Positions 9,888 to 17,710 of a stretch of DNA of 35,159 nt are shown piece after piece. Position 1 is the first letter of the stretch, and each line of letters starts with the position of its first letter. The DNA is from Bacteroidota bacterium (GTDB taxonomy: Bacteria; Bacteroidota; Ignavibacteria; UBA10030; SZUA-254), in the NCBI GenBank assembly GCA_030019075.1, contig JASEHD010000017.1:1-35159 (forward strand), in the 5' to 3' direction. The notes beneath the pieces were generated by a model. It saw only the letters and a list, made by a program, of their open reading frames with translations. It was not told the origin of the DNA and did no database searches. The translations under genes were made by a program, and so were the position numbers.

Positions 9888-10298
9888 CTATTTTTTTCCC
9901 CATTCAACAGTTGCAACAGTATGAATACCACCGCGCACCTTATAATCAGTGATAACCTGCATCCACTTTGGTCGACAACATTGAACCAAATCATTCAGAA
10001 TACGATTCGCAACATGTTCCTGATATATCCCGACATTACGATATGACTGTAAGTAGTACTTCAATGAACGAAGCTCGATTATTTTCTTTTTTGGGATGTA
10101 GTCAATTTTAATCATCGCAAAATCTGCCAATCCTGAAAACGGACAAACCGCTGTGAATTCATCTGTATCAATGTTGACAACAATATCTTTCCCTGGATAT
10201 TCATATTGGAGGGTTGTGAGAACTGTTTTATCAATCCTCTCAATTTTTTCAACATCGTACCTGCGATCCAATCCACTGAGTTTTATTTTTTTTCTCAT
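9888..10298 (-). CDS. queF: NADPH-dependent 7-cyano-7-deazaguanine reductase (preQ0 reductase)
   Basis: This 136-residue, single-domain (type I, unimodular) QueF belongs to the tunnelling-fold family. It reduces the nitrile of preQ0 to the amine preQ1 for queuosine tRNA modification. The thioimide-forming cysteine is Cys52 in the motif VCPFSG, with the acid Asp59 seven residues later, the same spacing as Cys55/Asp62 of the Bacillus enzyme. The NADPH-binding ELRSLKYYLQSYRN (Glu75 to Asn88) and the substrate-binding QEH (93-95) are present. It converges on the YqaA-like gene with 8 nt between them. No preQ1 riboswitch was recognised upstream, and no other queuosine gene lies in the window. Confidence 0.96.
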   Translation of the reverse strand: MRKKIKLSGLDRRYDVEKIERIDKTVLTTLQYEYPGKDIVVNIDTDEFTAVCPFSGLADFAMIKIDYIPKKKIIELRSLKYYLQSYRNVGIYQEHVANRILNDLVQCCRPKWMQVITDYKVRGGIHTVATVEWGKK

Positions 10299-10333
10299 AA
10301 TATTAAATTGATAAAAATGTTATATGACTGGTA

Positions 10334-10363
10334 AATATACATTTATTTTTATTATTTTTCCAA
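10334..10363 (-). promoter_or_regulatory. Promoter candidate for queF
   Basis: On the minus strand TTGGAA (10358-10363) and TATATT (10334-10339) are separated by 18 bases, giving a leader of about 30 nt. The surroundings are very AT-rich, so chance matches are likely and confidence is low. Confidence 0.3.
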
Positions 10364-10444
10364 CATATTTAATGAAAAATGTTTGATATTTTAAACAAAT
10401 TCCGTATTTTTCATTGAGATAACGTGATAAATGTATAATGGGGT

Positions 10445-10473
10445 TTGACATTCCGCTTCTAATTCGATATATT
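10445..10473 (+). promoter_or_regulatory. Promoter for the coiled-coil/TPR gene pair
   Basis: A perfect -35 TTGACA (10445-10450) is followed after exactly 17 bases by TATATT (10468-10473). Transcription would start near 10480, about 30 nt before the GTG start at 10511, and the leader includes an AAAGGA ribosome site. This is one of the two best promoters in the window. Confidence 0.65.
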
Positions 10474-10510
10474 TTGCCTGTTCAGTAATCAATATGATGA
10501 AAGGACTATA

Positions 10511-12970
10511 GTGGACGAATCTAGCGATCTAAAGCTTACAGAAGAACTGCTTAACCGCGGCTCAGCAGCAAGGCTTAAAGCCTTCGAAGAAGAATCTAAT
10601 CGTTTAGAGAACAAGGCAGTAAAAAACGCTGCTGAATTGTTTCAGGTTTATCAAAGAAAAGAACAGCAGAATTATAAAGAAAAACTGCGTCAAGTACAGG
10701 TTGAACGTGAACAGGAAGAGGCAAAACTTCGTGCACTTGAAAATAAATATTTCAGCAGATTAACTGAAGAGCTAAAAAATAAAATTGAAAAGCGACGACG
10801 CGACGAAGAGGAATTTAAACGCAAAGAAGAAGAAGAGCGGCAGCGACAAGAAAAACTTGCAAGACAGCGAGCCGAAGAAGAAGAACGACAAGCAAGGGAA
10901 GAAAAAGAACGACGACGTGCTGAGGAAGAACGGCGAAAATTAGAAGAAGACATACGACGACAAGAGGAAGAACGGCAAAGACGTGAAGAGGATGAACGTA
11001 GGCGACGGGAAGAAGAGCGAATTCGAATAGAGCGAGAGGAACAAAAACGTGAAGAAGATCGACGACGACAAGAAGAAGATCGTCGTGAACGTATCCTGAA
11101 CTTGTTAGCGAATGCGAATAATTTCTTTAGCAAAGGCGACCATGAACGCGCACTTGTTGAAGTTGCGAAAGCGCTTGTCAATGATCCAACTAATTCTGAA
11201 GCCCTTGAACTCGAAACGAAGATCAAGAGTGAACTTCGTGAGATAACTCCTGATGTACCACCCTCCATACCTGAAGAAAAAGTTAAAACTAAAAAACCCA
11301 GACATGTAGAATCTCACGAACCGATACAACCTGAAAAGAAAAGAAGGACATTCACTCTTATCGTTAGCGGTATTGTTATTATCGTAATCGTTGGCATCAT
11401 AATAATTCTGCAGTTAAAGAAACCCGCTATCGAGCTTCCGCTAACAATTGCTGTAATGCCATTTACAAGCGAAAATAACAATCTTGAAGACAACATACTT
11501 GGTGCATCCATTGCGAAAGAAATATATAATCGATTAGCAACGGTTCCACCAACTGTTGTACTTGGTTATTCATCATCTTATGGTTTAGCGAAGCATACTC
11601 TTGATCCACGAGGCGAACTAGTGAAAATAGGGTATGAATACACACTCAAAGGAACACTTACACGCAGGGCAGAGAATATCGAGTTCAATGTGCAATTAGT
11701 TGATTCTCTCGGAAAAGTAGAATGGAAAAATATTTATACAAAACCGGTCACAGACCTATACAAAACACCGGGAGAGATAGTACAAAACCTGGTAGAAGCG
11801 ATTGGCGTGCCGATCACAACGTTCAAAAATAGTTATGCTGTGAATCGCAACATACGAAATCCGGAAGCATATCTCATCTATTTAAGGGCAATAGAGCTAC
11901 TCAATCGTATGACACCACTGAGTCTTGCAAATGCCTACGAACTTTTAATTCACGCATCCCAGCAAGATCCGAAATTCGTTGAATGTTTGGCTGCGGCGGC
12001 AGACGTTCGCACTACTCAACTTGAAAAAGGATTCATTGTTGGAGATTCAATCGTGATGCAAGCTACACACTTGGCGGAAGCTGCAATTGCTGCTGAACCG
12101 TTATTTGATCGGGGTTATTATGTTCTTGGCAGAATTCTCTCTTACGAAAAAAAATATTACACCGCCCTTTCTATCCTCGATACAGCATTAGTTCGAGCTT
12201 CACACAATAGTAACTGCTATCTTGAAAAAGGAAAGATATACCTAAAAACAGGTAAATACAGTTTAGCATTAGATGAATTCAATCGAGCATTTAAGTTAAA
12301 TCCATGCGATCCTGAAATTTTACAAACCTTAGCTTATACATTTCAACTTACGGGTACACCTCGCCAAAGTCTTCAGTATCATAAGATGGCACTCAGATTT
12401 GTCGATGATTCACTTAAGTATCTCACTGGCCCTGTATCGGATGTGATCATTATCGACCCGGAACTTCGGTTAACTCAACATACGCGGATCGTAAATGCGA
12501 GTGAACGAAGGATATTAATAGACCCTAAGGATTATTTTGCCCACTACCAACTCGGCAGACTGGTTCAGGTTATGGGTTATGCCGATCCTGACAACATTCT
12601 AATGACTGCCGAAAAATTGTTATTAGACGAGCTTCGTCAAAATCCCACAGACACTAAGGCAATGATTTATCTTGCATTGACATTAACTCGCACGGGGAGA
12701 TATAACGAGGCAATCTCGATAGCTGAAAAAGCGGCAGCCATCGATCCTATTAACGCATTATTAAAATATAAGATTGCACAGATGTATACGATACAAATGT
12801 ATTCCCAGAAAGAGAAACAATACGACGAAAAGAAAAGAGACAACGCATTGAAATATCTGAGAGAAGCAGTAGCCCTGAACTATCAGCTTGAGGAAATAGT
12901 GAATGCTGACTTTTATAATTTATTAGGACGTCCCGAATTTTATGCCGCAATTCAAGGACCTTTACGATAA
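10511..12970 (+). CDS. Membrane protein: coiled coil, TPR, transmembrane helix, TolB/FlgO-like domain, TPR array
   Basis: This 819-residue protein has no recognised specific function. Its layout is clear. A very long charged coiled coil, rich in Glu, Arg and Lys, spans about residues 20-195, followed by one TPR-like unit (about 196-240), a basic proline-rich linker and a single transmembrane helix (about 281-301). Then comes an alpha/beta domain beginning LTIAVMPF (about 308-430), the fold seen in FlgO/TolB-like regions of adenylate cyclases and kinases, and finally a TPR array to the C-terminus. With no signal peptide, the coil should be cytoplasmic and the FlgO-like/TPR part periplasmic. 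The GTG start has AAAGGA 5 nt upstream. The next gene overlaps or directly follows it and repeats the coil-plus-TPR module, so the two probably work together. Its long antisense reading frames are composition shadows. Confidence 0.85.
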   Translation: MDESSDLKLTEELLNRGSAARLKAFEEESNRLENKAVKNAAELFQVYQRKEQQNYKEKLRQVQVEREQEEAKLRALENKYFSRLTEELKNKIEKRRRDEEEFKRKEEEERQRQEKLARQRAEEEERQAREEKERRRAEEERRKLEEDIRRQEEERQRREEDERRRREEERIRIEREEQKREEDRRRQEEDRRERILNLLANANNFFSKGDHERALVEVAKALVNDPTNSEALELETKIKSELREITPDVPPSIPEEKVKTKKPRHVESHEPIQPEKKRRTFTLIVSGIVIIVIVGIIIILQLKKPAIELPLTIAVMPFTSENNNLEDNILGASIAKEIYNRLATVPPTVVLGYSSSYGLAKHTLDPRGELVKIGYEYTLKGTLTRRAENIEFNVQLVDSLGKVEWKNIYTKPVTDLYKTPGEIVQNLVEAIGVPITTFKNSYAVNRNIRNPEAYLIYLRAIELLNRMTPLSLANAYELLIHASQQDPKFVECLAAAADVRTTQLEKGFIVGDSIVMQATHLAEAAIAAEPLFDRGYYVLGRILSYEKKYYTALSILDTALVRASHNSNCYLEKGKIYLKTGKYSLALDEFNRAFKLNPCDPEILQTLAYTFQLTGTPRQSLQYHKMALRFVDDSLKYLTGPVSDVIIIDPELRLTQHTRIVNASERRILIDPKDYFAHYQLGRLVQVMGYADPDNILMTAEKLLLDELRQNPTDTKAMIYLALTLTRTGRYNEAISIAEKAAAIDPINALLKYKIAQMYTIQMYSQKEKQYDEKKRDNALKYLREAVALNYQLEEIVNADFYNLLGRPEFYAAIQGPLR

Positions 12971-14114
12971 TAACAATTCTATAAGAACCGTGAAAAAAAA
13001 GAATTCATCAGCCGAAGACGCTGCCCGAAAAAGGCAAGCAAGCGATATGCTAAAAAATGCCGACAAATTATTAAAAGCCGGTGATTTTAAATCTGCACTC
13101 AAAGAAATTGATAATGCGCTGGAGATTGATCCGGGCAATTTTTACGCCCGTGCGTATAAAGATCGTATTCTCTCTGCTAAGCAGCACGGCACGGAAAAAT
13201 CTTCTGAAGTTTCCATATCTCAAGATGAGGAAGAATTCAAGAAAAAACTCCACGCTGAGCAGCAAAGAATTGAAGAAGAGACAAAACGGAATGAAGCTGA
13301 ACGCCAACGAGCTGAAGAAGAGTTGCGGCGGCGAGCTCTCGAAGATGAAACAAAACGTTCTCAAGAAGAGGAAAGCAAAAAGCGCAGAGAAGAAGAAACA
13401 AAAAAGAAACTCGACCAAGAACGGCAGCGGGTAGAAGTTGAAACACGAAAACGTATCGATGAGGAAAAACAACGACTCCAGGAAGAACTTCGGAAACGTG
13501 AAGAATTTGCCCGGCAGCATGCCGAAGAAGAAGCACTGCGAAAAGCAAAACAGGAAGAAGAATTCATCCGAAAAGAACAAGAGAAAGGCAGACAAGAAGC
13601 ATTAAACCAGAAAGTGGAGAGTTATTTAATCCGCTCTAAACAACACTTCGACTCGAAAGCGTATGAGGAATCGTTGACTGAAATATTTAAAATATATTCG
13701 CTTCTTCCAGAACACTTAGAAGCCCGACAGATCGAAACACTTATTAATAAAGAAAAGTTGCCTATTGAAGAAGAAAAACTGAAAGAGTTGAAAATAATTC
13801 CAAGGCAATCATATATAGAAAAATATAAACGCTTCTTAATTTTGGCTTGGAGTGAAGGGTTACCGTCCCAAGAAGAACAATCTTTAATTGTTGAGCTTGG
13901 TGCTGCATTGAATATCTCACCAGACGAACACCAGACAATTGAACCCTCAGTGAAGTCTGAAGCTTACGTCAACGCAGTTCGGAAAGCATGGCAGGATGGG
14001 ACTCTCTCCCCAGAAGAAGTAAAACACCTTGAACGTTTACGAGATGAATTGGACATTACAGCAGAAGAACATCTCTCAATAGAACAACGGATTCGAAAAG
14101 AGTTAGGATACTAA
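12942..14114 (+). CDS. Soluble coiled-coil/TPR protein with C-terminal TerB-like repeats
   Basis: This protein of 390 residues has no signal peptide or membrane helix and no recognised specific function. An N-terminal TPR-like unit (residues 35-80, with KAGDFKSALKEIDNALEIDP) leads into a charged Glu/Arg/Lys coiled coil (about 95-225). A second TPR-like unit (about 226-275) follows, then two similar helical repeats of about 45 residues. The core of those repeats reads AWxxGxLSxEE...L...LxIxxxEH, as in TerB-like or calcium-independent EF-hand-like helical modules. The coil followed by a TPR unit mirrors the upstream gene. The ATG at 12942 overlaps the upstream gene by 29 nt; GTG 12990, after its stop, is an equally possible start. 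It ends 1 nt from the convergent DUF309 gene. Confidence 0.82.
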   Translation: MPQFKDLYDNNNSIRTVKKKNSSAEDAARKRQASDMLKNADKLLKAGDFKSALKEIDNALEIDPGNFYARAYKDRILSAKQHGTEKSSEVSISQDEEEFKKKLHAEQQRIEEETKRNEAERQRAEEELRRRALEDETKRSQEEESKKRREEETKKKLDQERQRVEVETRKRIDEEKQRLQEELRKREEFARQHAEEEALRKAKQEEEFIRKEQEKGRQEALNQKVESYLIRSKQHFDSKAYEESLTEIFKIYSLLPEHLEARQIETLINKEKLPIEEEKLKELKIIPRQSYIEKYKRFLILAWSEGLPSQEEQSLIVELGAALNISPDEHQTIEPSVKSEAYVNAVRKAWQDGTLSPEEVKHLERLRDELDITAEEHLSIEQRIRKELGY

Positions 14115-14115
14115 A

Positions 14116-14958
14116 TTAACTTCTAAATTTTGCATTATAACTAATGCAAGGGGGCTTAGGAAATTTAAATTGCGATTTCCCATTATTTGATACAGCTCTG
14201 AGCTGCACAAGAATAGTATTGGTATCGTCAAGGAATGAACACAGGTTAATATCACAATTTACGCGCTCGAAGCCGCGGAGTTTTTTAATCGATTTCTCGA
14301 AACAATATATTGCAGTGCCGGCTTTGCCTGTTTTTGCAAAATTGTATCCTTCTGCTGCTTGGACAAAAGCTTCGATAAAACACCTCCCATCACCCGTTTG
14401 ATCACGCCAAATCTCTTCCCACGCTTCATGGGCTTCCCAATAATAACCTTTGTTGAACATTTTTACCCCTTCAACAAACTGTTCTGCATGAAGAATGTCA
14501 GACACTTCAACAAGAAGATCCGGATTACAGGGTTTGTGGAAGTGTATTGTTGGGAGTAAATGATGCGATAAATTTCTGGAATCGTAATTATATTTATCAT
14601 CATTCCTGTTCGCGATTTGATCTAAAAAATCAAAGATTGGTTGAAGAGGGACTCCACAAAACTCGGGTTGGAACTGACGTAATTTCTCATTCGCTCGTTT
14701 GAAATCACTTGCCGCCCTATGATATACTTTTGTGTCAACCAACTTTTTACAACCCGATGCAAATTCCAACAAACCTCGTAAGAATCGCCGTTCATTTTTA
14801 TCACATCTCTCCCATAGCAACTCCCATGCTTCCTGCGCATGGTTGATTTGCCCATCGTTGAAATAGTTTACCGCACGCTCAAATTCTTCCCAATCTTCAT
14901 TGGTAAAAGCGACATCAATTGGGGCAGTATTATTATTGTTTTCTATTTTCCGTTTCAT
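14116..14958 (-). CDS. Protein with two tandem DUF309 domains
   Basis: This 280-residue protein contains the DUF309 helical motif twice. Copy one is around residues 26-97 (FNDGQINHAQEAWELLW, then FLRGLLEFASG); copy two is around 161-231 (FNKGYYWEAHEAWEEIW, then FIEAFVQAAEG). The family's hallmark is a WEAHE-Lxx-W motif followed by FLQGLI-like helices. Copy two keeps it well, while copy one has NHAQEAWE in place of the usual EAHE. Typical DUF309 proteins are single-domain and about 100-170 residues, and their function is unknown. There is no signal peptide. The start ATG 14958 lacks a Shine-Dalgarno site. It converges with the TPR gene, leaving 1 nt between stops, and no terminator is visible there. 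Confidence 0.85.
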   Translation of the reverse strand: MKRKIENNNNTAPIDVAFTNEDWEEFERAVNYFNDGQINHAQEAWELLWERCDKNERRFLRGLLEFASGCKKLVDTKVYHRAASDFKRANEKLRQFQPEFCGVPLQPIFDFLDQIANRNDDKYNYDSRNLSHHLLPTIHFHKPCNPDLLVEVSDILHAEQFVEGVKMFNKGYYWEAHEAWEEIWRDQTGDGRCFIEAFVQAAEGYNFAKTGKAGTAIYCFEKSIKKLRGFERVNCDINLCSFLDDTNTILVQLRAVSNNGKSQFKFPKPPCISYNAKFRS

Positions 14959-14973
14959 TTATCTACCATAACA

Positions 14974-15002
14974 AAAATAAGAAAAAGAATGTCGAGTTGC
15001 AA
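14974..15002 (-). promoter_or_regulatory. Promoter candidate for the DUF309 gene
   Basis: On the minus strand TTGCAA (14997-15002) and TATTTT (14974-14979) are 17 bases apart. The start of transcription would fall near 14967, leaving a leader of only about 9 nt before ATG 14958. It overlaps the region that drives the divergent lipoprotein gene. Confidence 0.35.
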
Positions 15003-15011
15003 TTCGTCTAT

Positions 15012-15040
15012 TTGCTTTTTAAATATCTTCATATTATATT
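15012..15040 (+). promoter_or_regulatory. Promoter candidate for the Big_5 lipoprotein gene
   Basis: TTGCTT (15012-15017) and TATATT (15035-15040) are separated by exactly 17 bases. The leader would be about 78 nt to ATG 15125 and includes the AAAGGGGG ribosome site. Both hexamers are identical to those at 928-956. Confidence 0.5.
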
Positions 15041-15124
15041 ATTATGGTTCAACCGATCATAGAGAAAAACATAATCTAAATGTATCGAACAAAAAAACAC
15101 TATAATAATGAAAGGGGGATATTT

Positions 15125-16531
15125 ATGCTTTCCTACAAATTGTTCTTTTACACAATAATTTTAATATCTATTTTCTCGCTAACATGTAAAGAAACGGTTA
15201 TCGAATATCGAGACACAGACCAATTTGGCAAACCATTGACAAATGATCAATTCCATGGCGATATTGTTGGCCGAGTTCTACAGAAGCAAAGCGGTGCCGT
15301 TGTTTACTTAAGTCAGGTGAGTATTATAGATTCAGCAGCGATAAATTCAAATGACGGTTCATTCGCCTTCAAGGGTGTTCGGCTTGGAAACTACGATATG
15401 ACCATCCGTGCCGAAAACTACCGAATCTACAAACGATGCAACTTAGTTGTTCCAGGTGGTGGTGTGCTTTATGCAGGAGATATTGACCTTTCAACGGTTC
15501 CTGATCTCATAGCTCAACATTATCCTGCAAGAGACGATGAAATTGTCTATTCAAATAGATTTGCCCGAATTTCAATTTCTTTTCTCTTCACACAACCGAT
15601 GGATCGCTTGAGTATTGAAAAAGCTCTATCAACCAATCCTCCGAGTAAAGGTATATTTCAATGGGGAAGATATATTTATTCACCAACCCATAGATATTAT
15701 GATGGATATGTACAATCATCCCCCATCAACCCTGGGGCAGAAATAACAACCTTTAGCAAGATTACGGCTGTTACATACATATTATCTCCAAAGGATTGTT
15801 ATGTGGATACTACATATACTGTAACACTCTCTACTGAGGCGCACGACACTGCTGGGAATCATTTGCGTTTTCCACTCACATTTAGTTTTAAAACTGTTCA
15901 AGCAGGTTATACAATTTACGGTATTCAAACTGATCCGCTCGATGGTGATATTGATGTCTCTCCTATTTCGTACAGCAGTATTCGTTTAACATTCCCCCGA
16001 AGAATGGATCCCGTCTCAACTGAAGCTGCTCTTACCACCATACCCAATGACGATCGGATTGTGCTATGGCCTTCGGGTAATCAGATGACTATTTACATGG
16101 GCGGAATTTTCAGAACAGATACGTTGTATCAGATAACAATTGATTCGACCGCGAAAGATTTAGATGGTAATAAGTTGGGAGAACAATTTTCGTTCTCCTT
16201 CCGAACAGCACCGCTGAGGATTTCTTATACGAATCCGGGTAATGGACAACTATTCGTCGATAAATCAAAAAATATTTCCATGGGATTCAATACATACGTT
16301 TTAAAATCTTCTGTCGAGAGCGCATTTTCGATTAATCCTCAAGTGAGTGGCATCTTTCAATACGGTGATGGATATTACTATACACCAAAAAACAATGTAA
16401 TATTTGTTCCCTCAACACCTTTGATACCAAATAAGAAATATACGGTTACTTTAATTACCAGTGTAAAAGATATGTTTGGGAGTAATATGAAAACACCTTA
16501 TACATTCTCATTTGTGACGAGTCCTGAATAA
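15125..16531 (+). CDS. Probable lipoprotein with carboxypeptidase-regulatory-like and three Big_5 Ig-like domains
   Basis: This exported protein of 468 residues starts with a hydrophobic signal segment ending FSLTC, so Cys21 may be a lipidated cysteine, though Thr at -1 is atypical for a lipobox. A small beta domain follows (about 42-105), with GDIVGRVL and DGSFAFKGVRLGNYDMTIRA, typical of CarboxypepD_reg-like folds. Then come three SbsA-type Big_5 Ig-like domains (about 126-258, 259-362 and 363-468). Each has the Sxx-I-x-F-x-x-MD core and ends in a conserved -Y-VTL...DxxGN/S...FSF-T strand. ATG 15125 is chosen over the in-frame ATG 15080 because AAAGGGGG (15111-15118) lies 6 nt upstream and the signal sequence begins there. 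It is probably a surface-exposed binding or structural protein; the ligand is unknown. Confidence 0.85.
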   Translation: MLSYKLFFYTIILISIFSLTCKETVIEYRDTDQFGKPLTNDQFHGDIVGRVLQKQSGAVVYLSQVSIIDSAAINSNDGSFAFKGVRLGNYDMTIRAENYRIYKRCNLVVPGGGVLYAGDIDLSTVPDLIAQHYPARDDEIVYSNRFARISISFLFTQPMDRLSIEKALSTNPPSKGIFQWGRYIYSPTHRYYDGYVQSSPINPGAEITTFSKITAVTYILSPKDCYVDTTYTVTLSTEAHDTAGNHLRFPLTFSFKTVQAGYTIYGIQTDPLDGDIDVSPISYSSIRLTFPRRMDPVSTEAALTTIPNDDRIVLWPSGNQMTIYMGGIFRTDTLYQITIDSTAKDLDGNKLGEQFSFSFRTAPLRISYTNPGNGQLFVDKSKNISMGFNTYVLKSSVESAFSINPQVSGIFQYGDGYYYTPKNNVIFVPSTPLIPNKKYTVTLITSVKDMFGSNMKTPYTFSFVTSPE

Positions 16532-16551
16532 GTGAGAAAAGATTGGAATTG

Positions 16552-16586
16552 AAAACGGTGGTTTATCCAGCCACCGTTTTTTATTT
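16552..16586 (+). terminator. Rho-independent terminator between convergent genes
   Basis: A perfect 10-bp stem, AAAACGGTGG (16552-16561) and CCACCGTTTT (16571-16580), encloses a 9-nt loop and runs into further T-rich sequence. It lies 20 nt after the lipoprotein stop. The stem's own A and T arms give a four-T run in the minus direction as well, so it may also stop the convergent amrS transcript. Confidence 0.85.
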
Positions 16587-16588
16587 GA

Positions 16589-17662
16589 TTACTTTTTCGG
16601 AGCTTTCCAAAAACCGGGGATTACCGACTGGCACGTAGGACAATGTCCGTCAATCAAACGATTCTTCAAAACCTTAAAACCCCACCGCTCGATGAGTAAC
16701 TCTTTACAAAAATGGCAGTAGGTATTCTCAAAATTTCGTGTCATACCGGGAAGATTACCAGCATATACATAGTGTAACCCTGAACTATTACCTATCTCCA
16801 CCGCTTTCATAATTGTTTGAATCGGTGTATAATTCACATCGGTCTTCTTATAGTTTGCATGATATGCAGTAACATGCCACGGGATATCTGGTGAAACCGA
16901 TTTAATAAAGTCAGCTACATCTCTCAATTCTTGATCGGAATCGTTAAAACCAGGGACAACAAGAGTTACAACCTCCACCCAAAATTTTTTCTCCCATACT
17001 ATCTTGATTGTATCCAATACATTTTGCAATACACCACCAAGCTCACGATATTTTTTGTCGTTGAATCCTTTAAGATCAATTTTGAAAAGATCGAGCCAAG
17101 GTTTGAGGTATTCAACTACTTCGGGTGTGCCATTTCCATTTGAGACATAAGAAGTAACAAACTTATAACGTTTTGCTAACTTAAAAATATCAACCGCCCA
17201 TTCACTCGTAATCAACGGTTCATTGTACGTGCTGGTAATAACTTGTGTGCGATGCTCTTGAGCAAGCATGATAATATCTTCGGGCGAAATCAATTCGATG
17301 GATGAAACCGCATGTGGATCTCTTAATGCTTGCGATGTGATCCAGTTCTGACAGAACGAGCAGTGATAATCACAGCCAAGCATTCCAAAGCTCATTGCCT
17401 TTGCCCCGGGCAACGCGTGAAAGAATGGTTTCTTCTCGATTGGATCGATCGCTAATCCACTGACATAACCCCATGGTACAAATAATTTCCCACCTTGGTT
17501 ATAACGGATTTTACAAATTCCATCTTTCCCATCTCCGATTTTACAACGATGACCGCAGGCATAACACTCGATTCGATTCTCCCCCGCATCACAGAAAAGC
17601 TGTCCAACTTTGGTATGCTTTTTCAGTAATTCTTTTAAATTAACTTCTTTGGTTTTCGACAT
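16589..17662 (-). CDS. amrS: AmmeMemoRadiSam-system radical SAM enzyme (AmrS-like)
   Basis: This radical SAM protein of 357 residues has the 4Fe-4S-binding CxxxCxxC as Cys97, Cys101 and Cys104 in GCDYHCSFCQNW. It begins with the family's N-terminal zinc-ribbon-like motif (Cys33, Cys36, Cys40, Cys50) and ends with another CxxC pair plus HCPTC, as in AmrS proteins annotated with Memo and AMMECR1 partners. The segment STYNEPL and the DLFKIDLKGF strand belong to the same PflA-like core. The biochemical substrate of AmrS is not established. ATG 17662 is preferred over the in-frame ATG 17698 because the extra 12 residues are not family-like. It lies 48 nt after endonuclease IV on the same strand. 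Memo and AMMECR1 genes are not in the window. Confidence 0.9.
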   Translation of the reverse strand: MSKTKEVNLKELLKKHTKVGQLFCDAGENRIECYACGHRCKIGDGKDGICKIRYNQGGKLFVPWGYVSGLAIDPIEKKPFFHALPGAKAMSFGMLGCDYHCSFCQNWITSQALRDPHAVSSIELISPEDIIMLAQEHRTQVITSTYNEPLITSEWAVDIFKLAKRYKFVTSYVSNGNGTPEVVEYLKPWLDLFKIDLKGFNDKKYRELGGVLQNVLDTIKIVWEKKFWVEVVTLVVPGFNDSDQELRDVADFIKSVSPDIPWHVTAYHANYKKTDVNYTPIQTIMKAVEIGNSSGLHYVYAGNLPGMTRNFENTYCHFCKELLIERWGFKVLKNRLIDGHCPTCQSVIPGFWKAPKK

Positions 17663-17710
17663 AACAATTCTTTCGATTGTTACATAAATATAAAACAAAT
17701 ATCGGAGATT

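Noticed and set aside
10690-11268. A 192-codon open frame on the minus strand, rich in Ser and Arg.
   Set aside because: It is the antisense of the Glu/Arg/Lys coiled coil; its composition is a mirror of GAA and CGA codons and it has no family features or ribosome site.
13071-13595. A 174-codon minus-strand open frame rich in Phe and Leu, plus two smaller ones in the same place.
   Set aside because: They are antisense to the second coiled coil, and the hydrophobic look comes only from complementing GAA/AAA codons.
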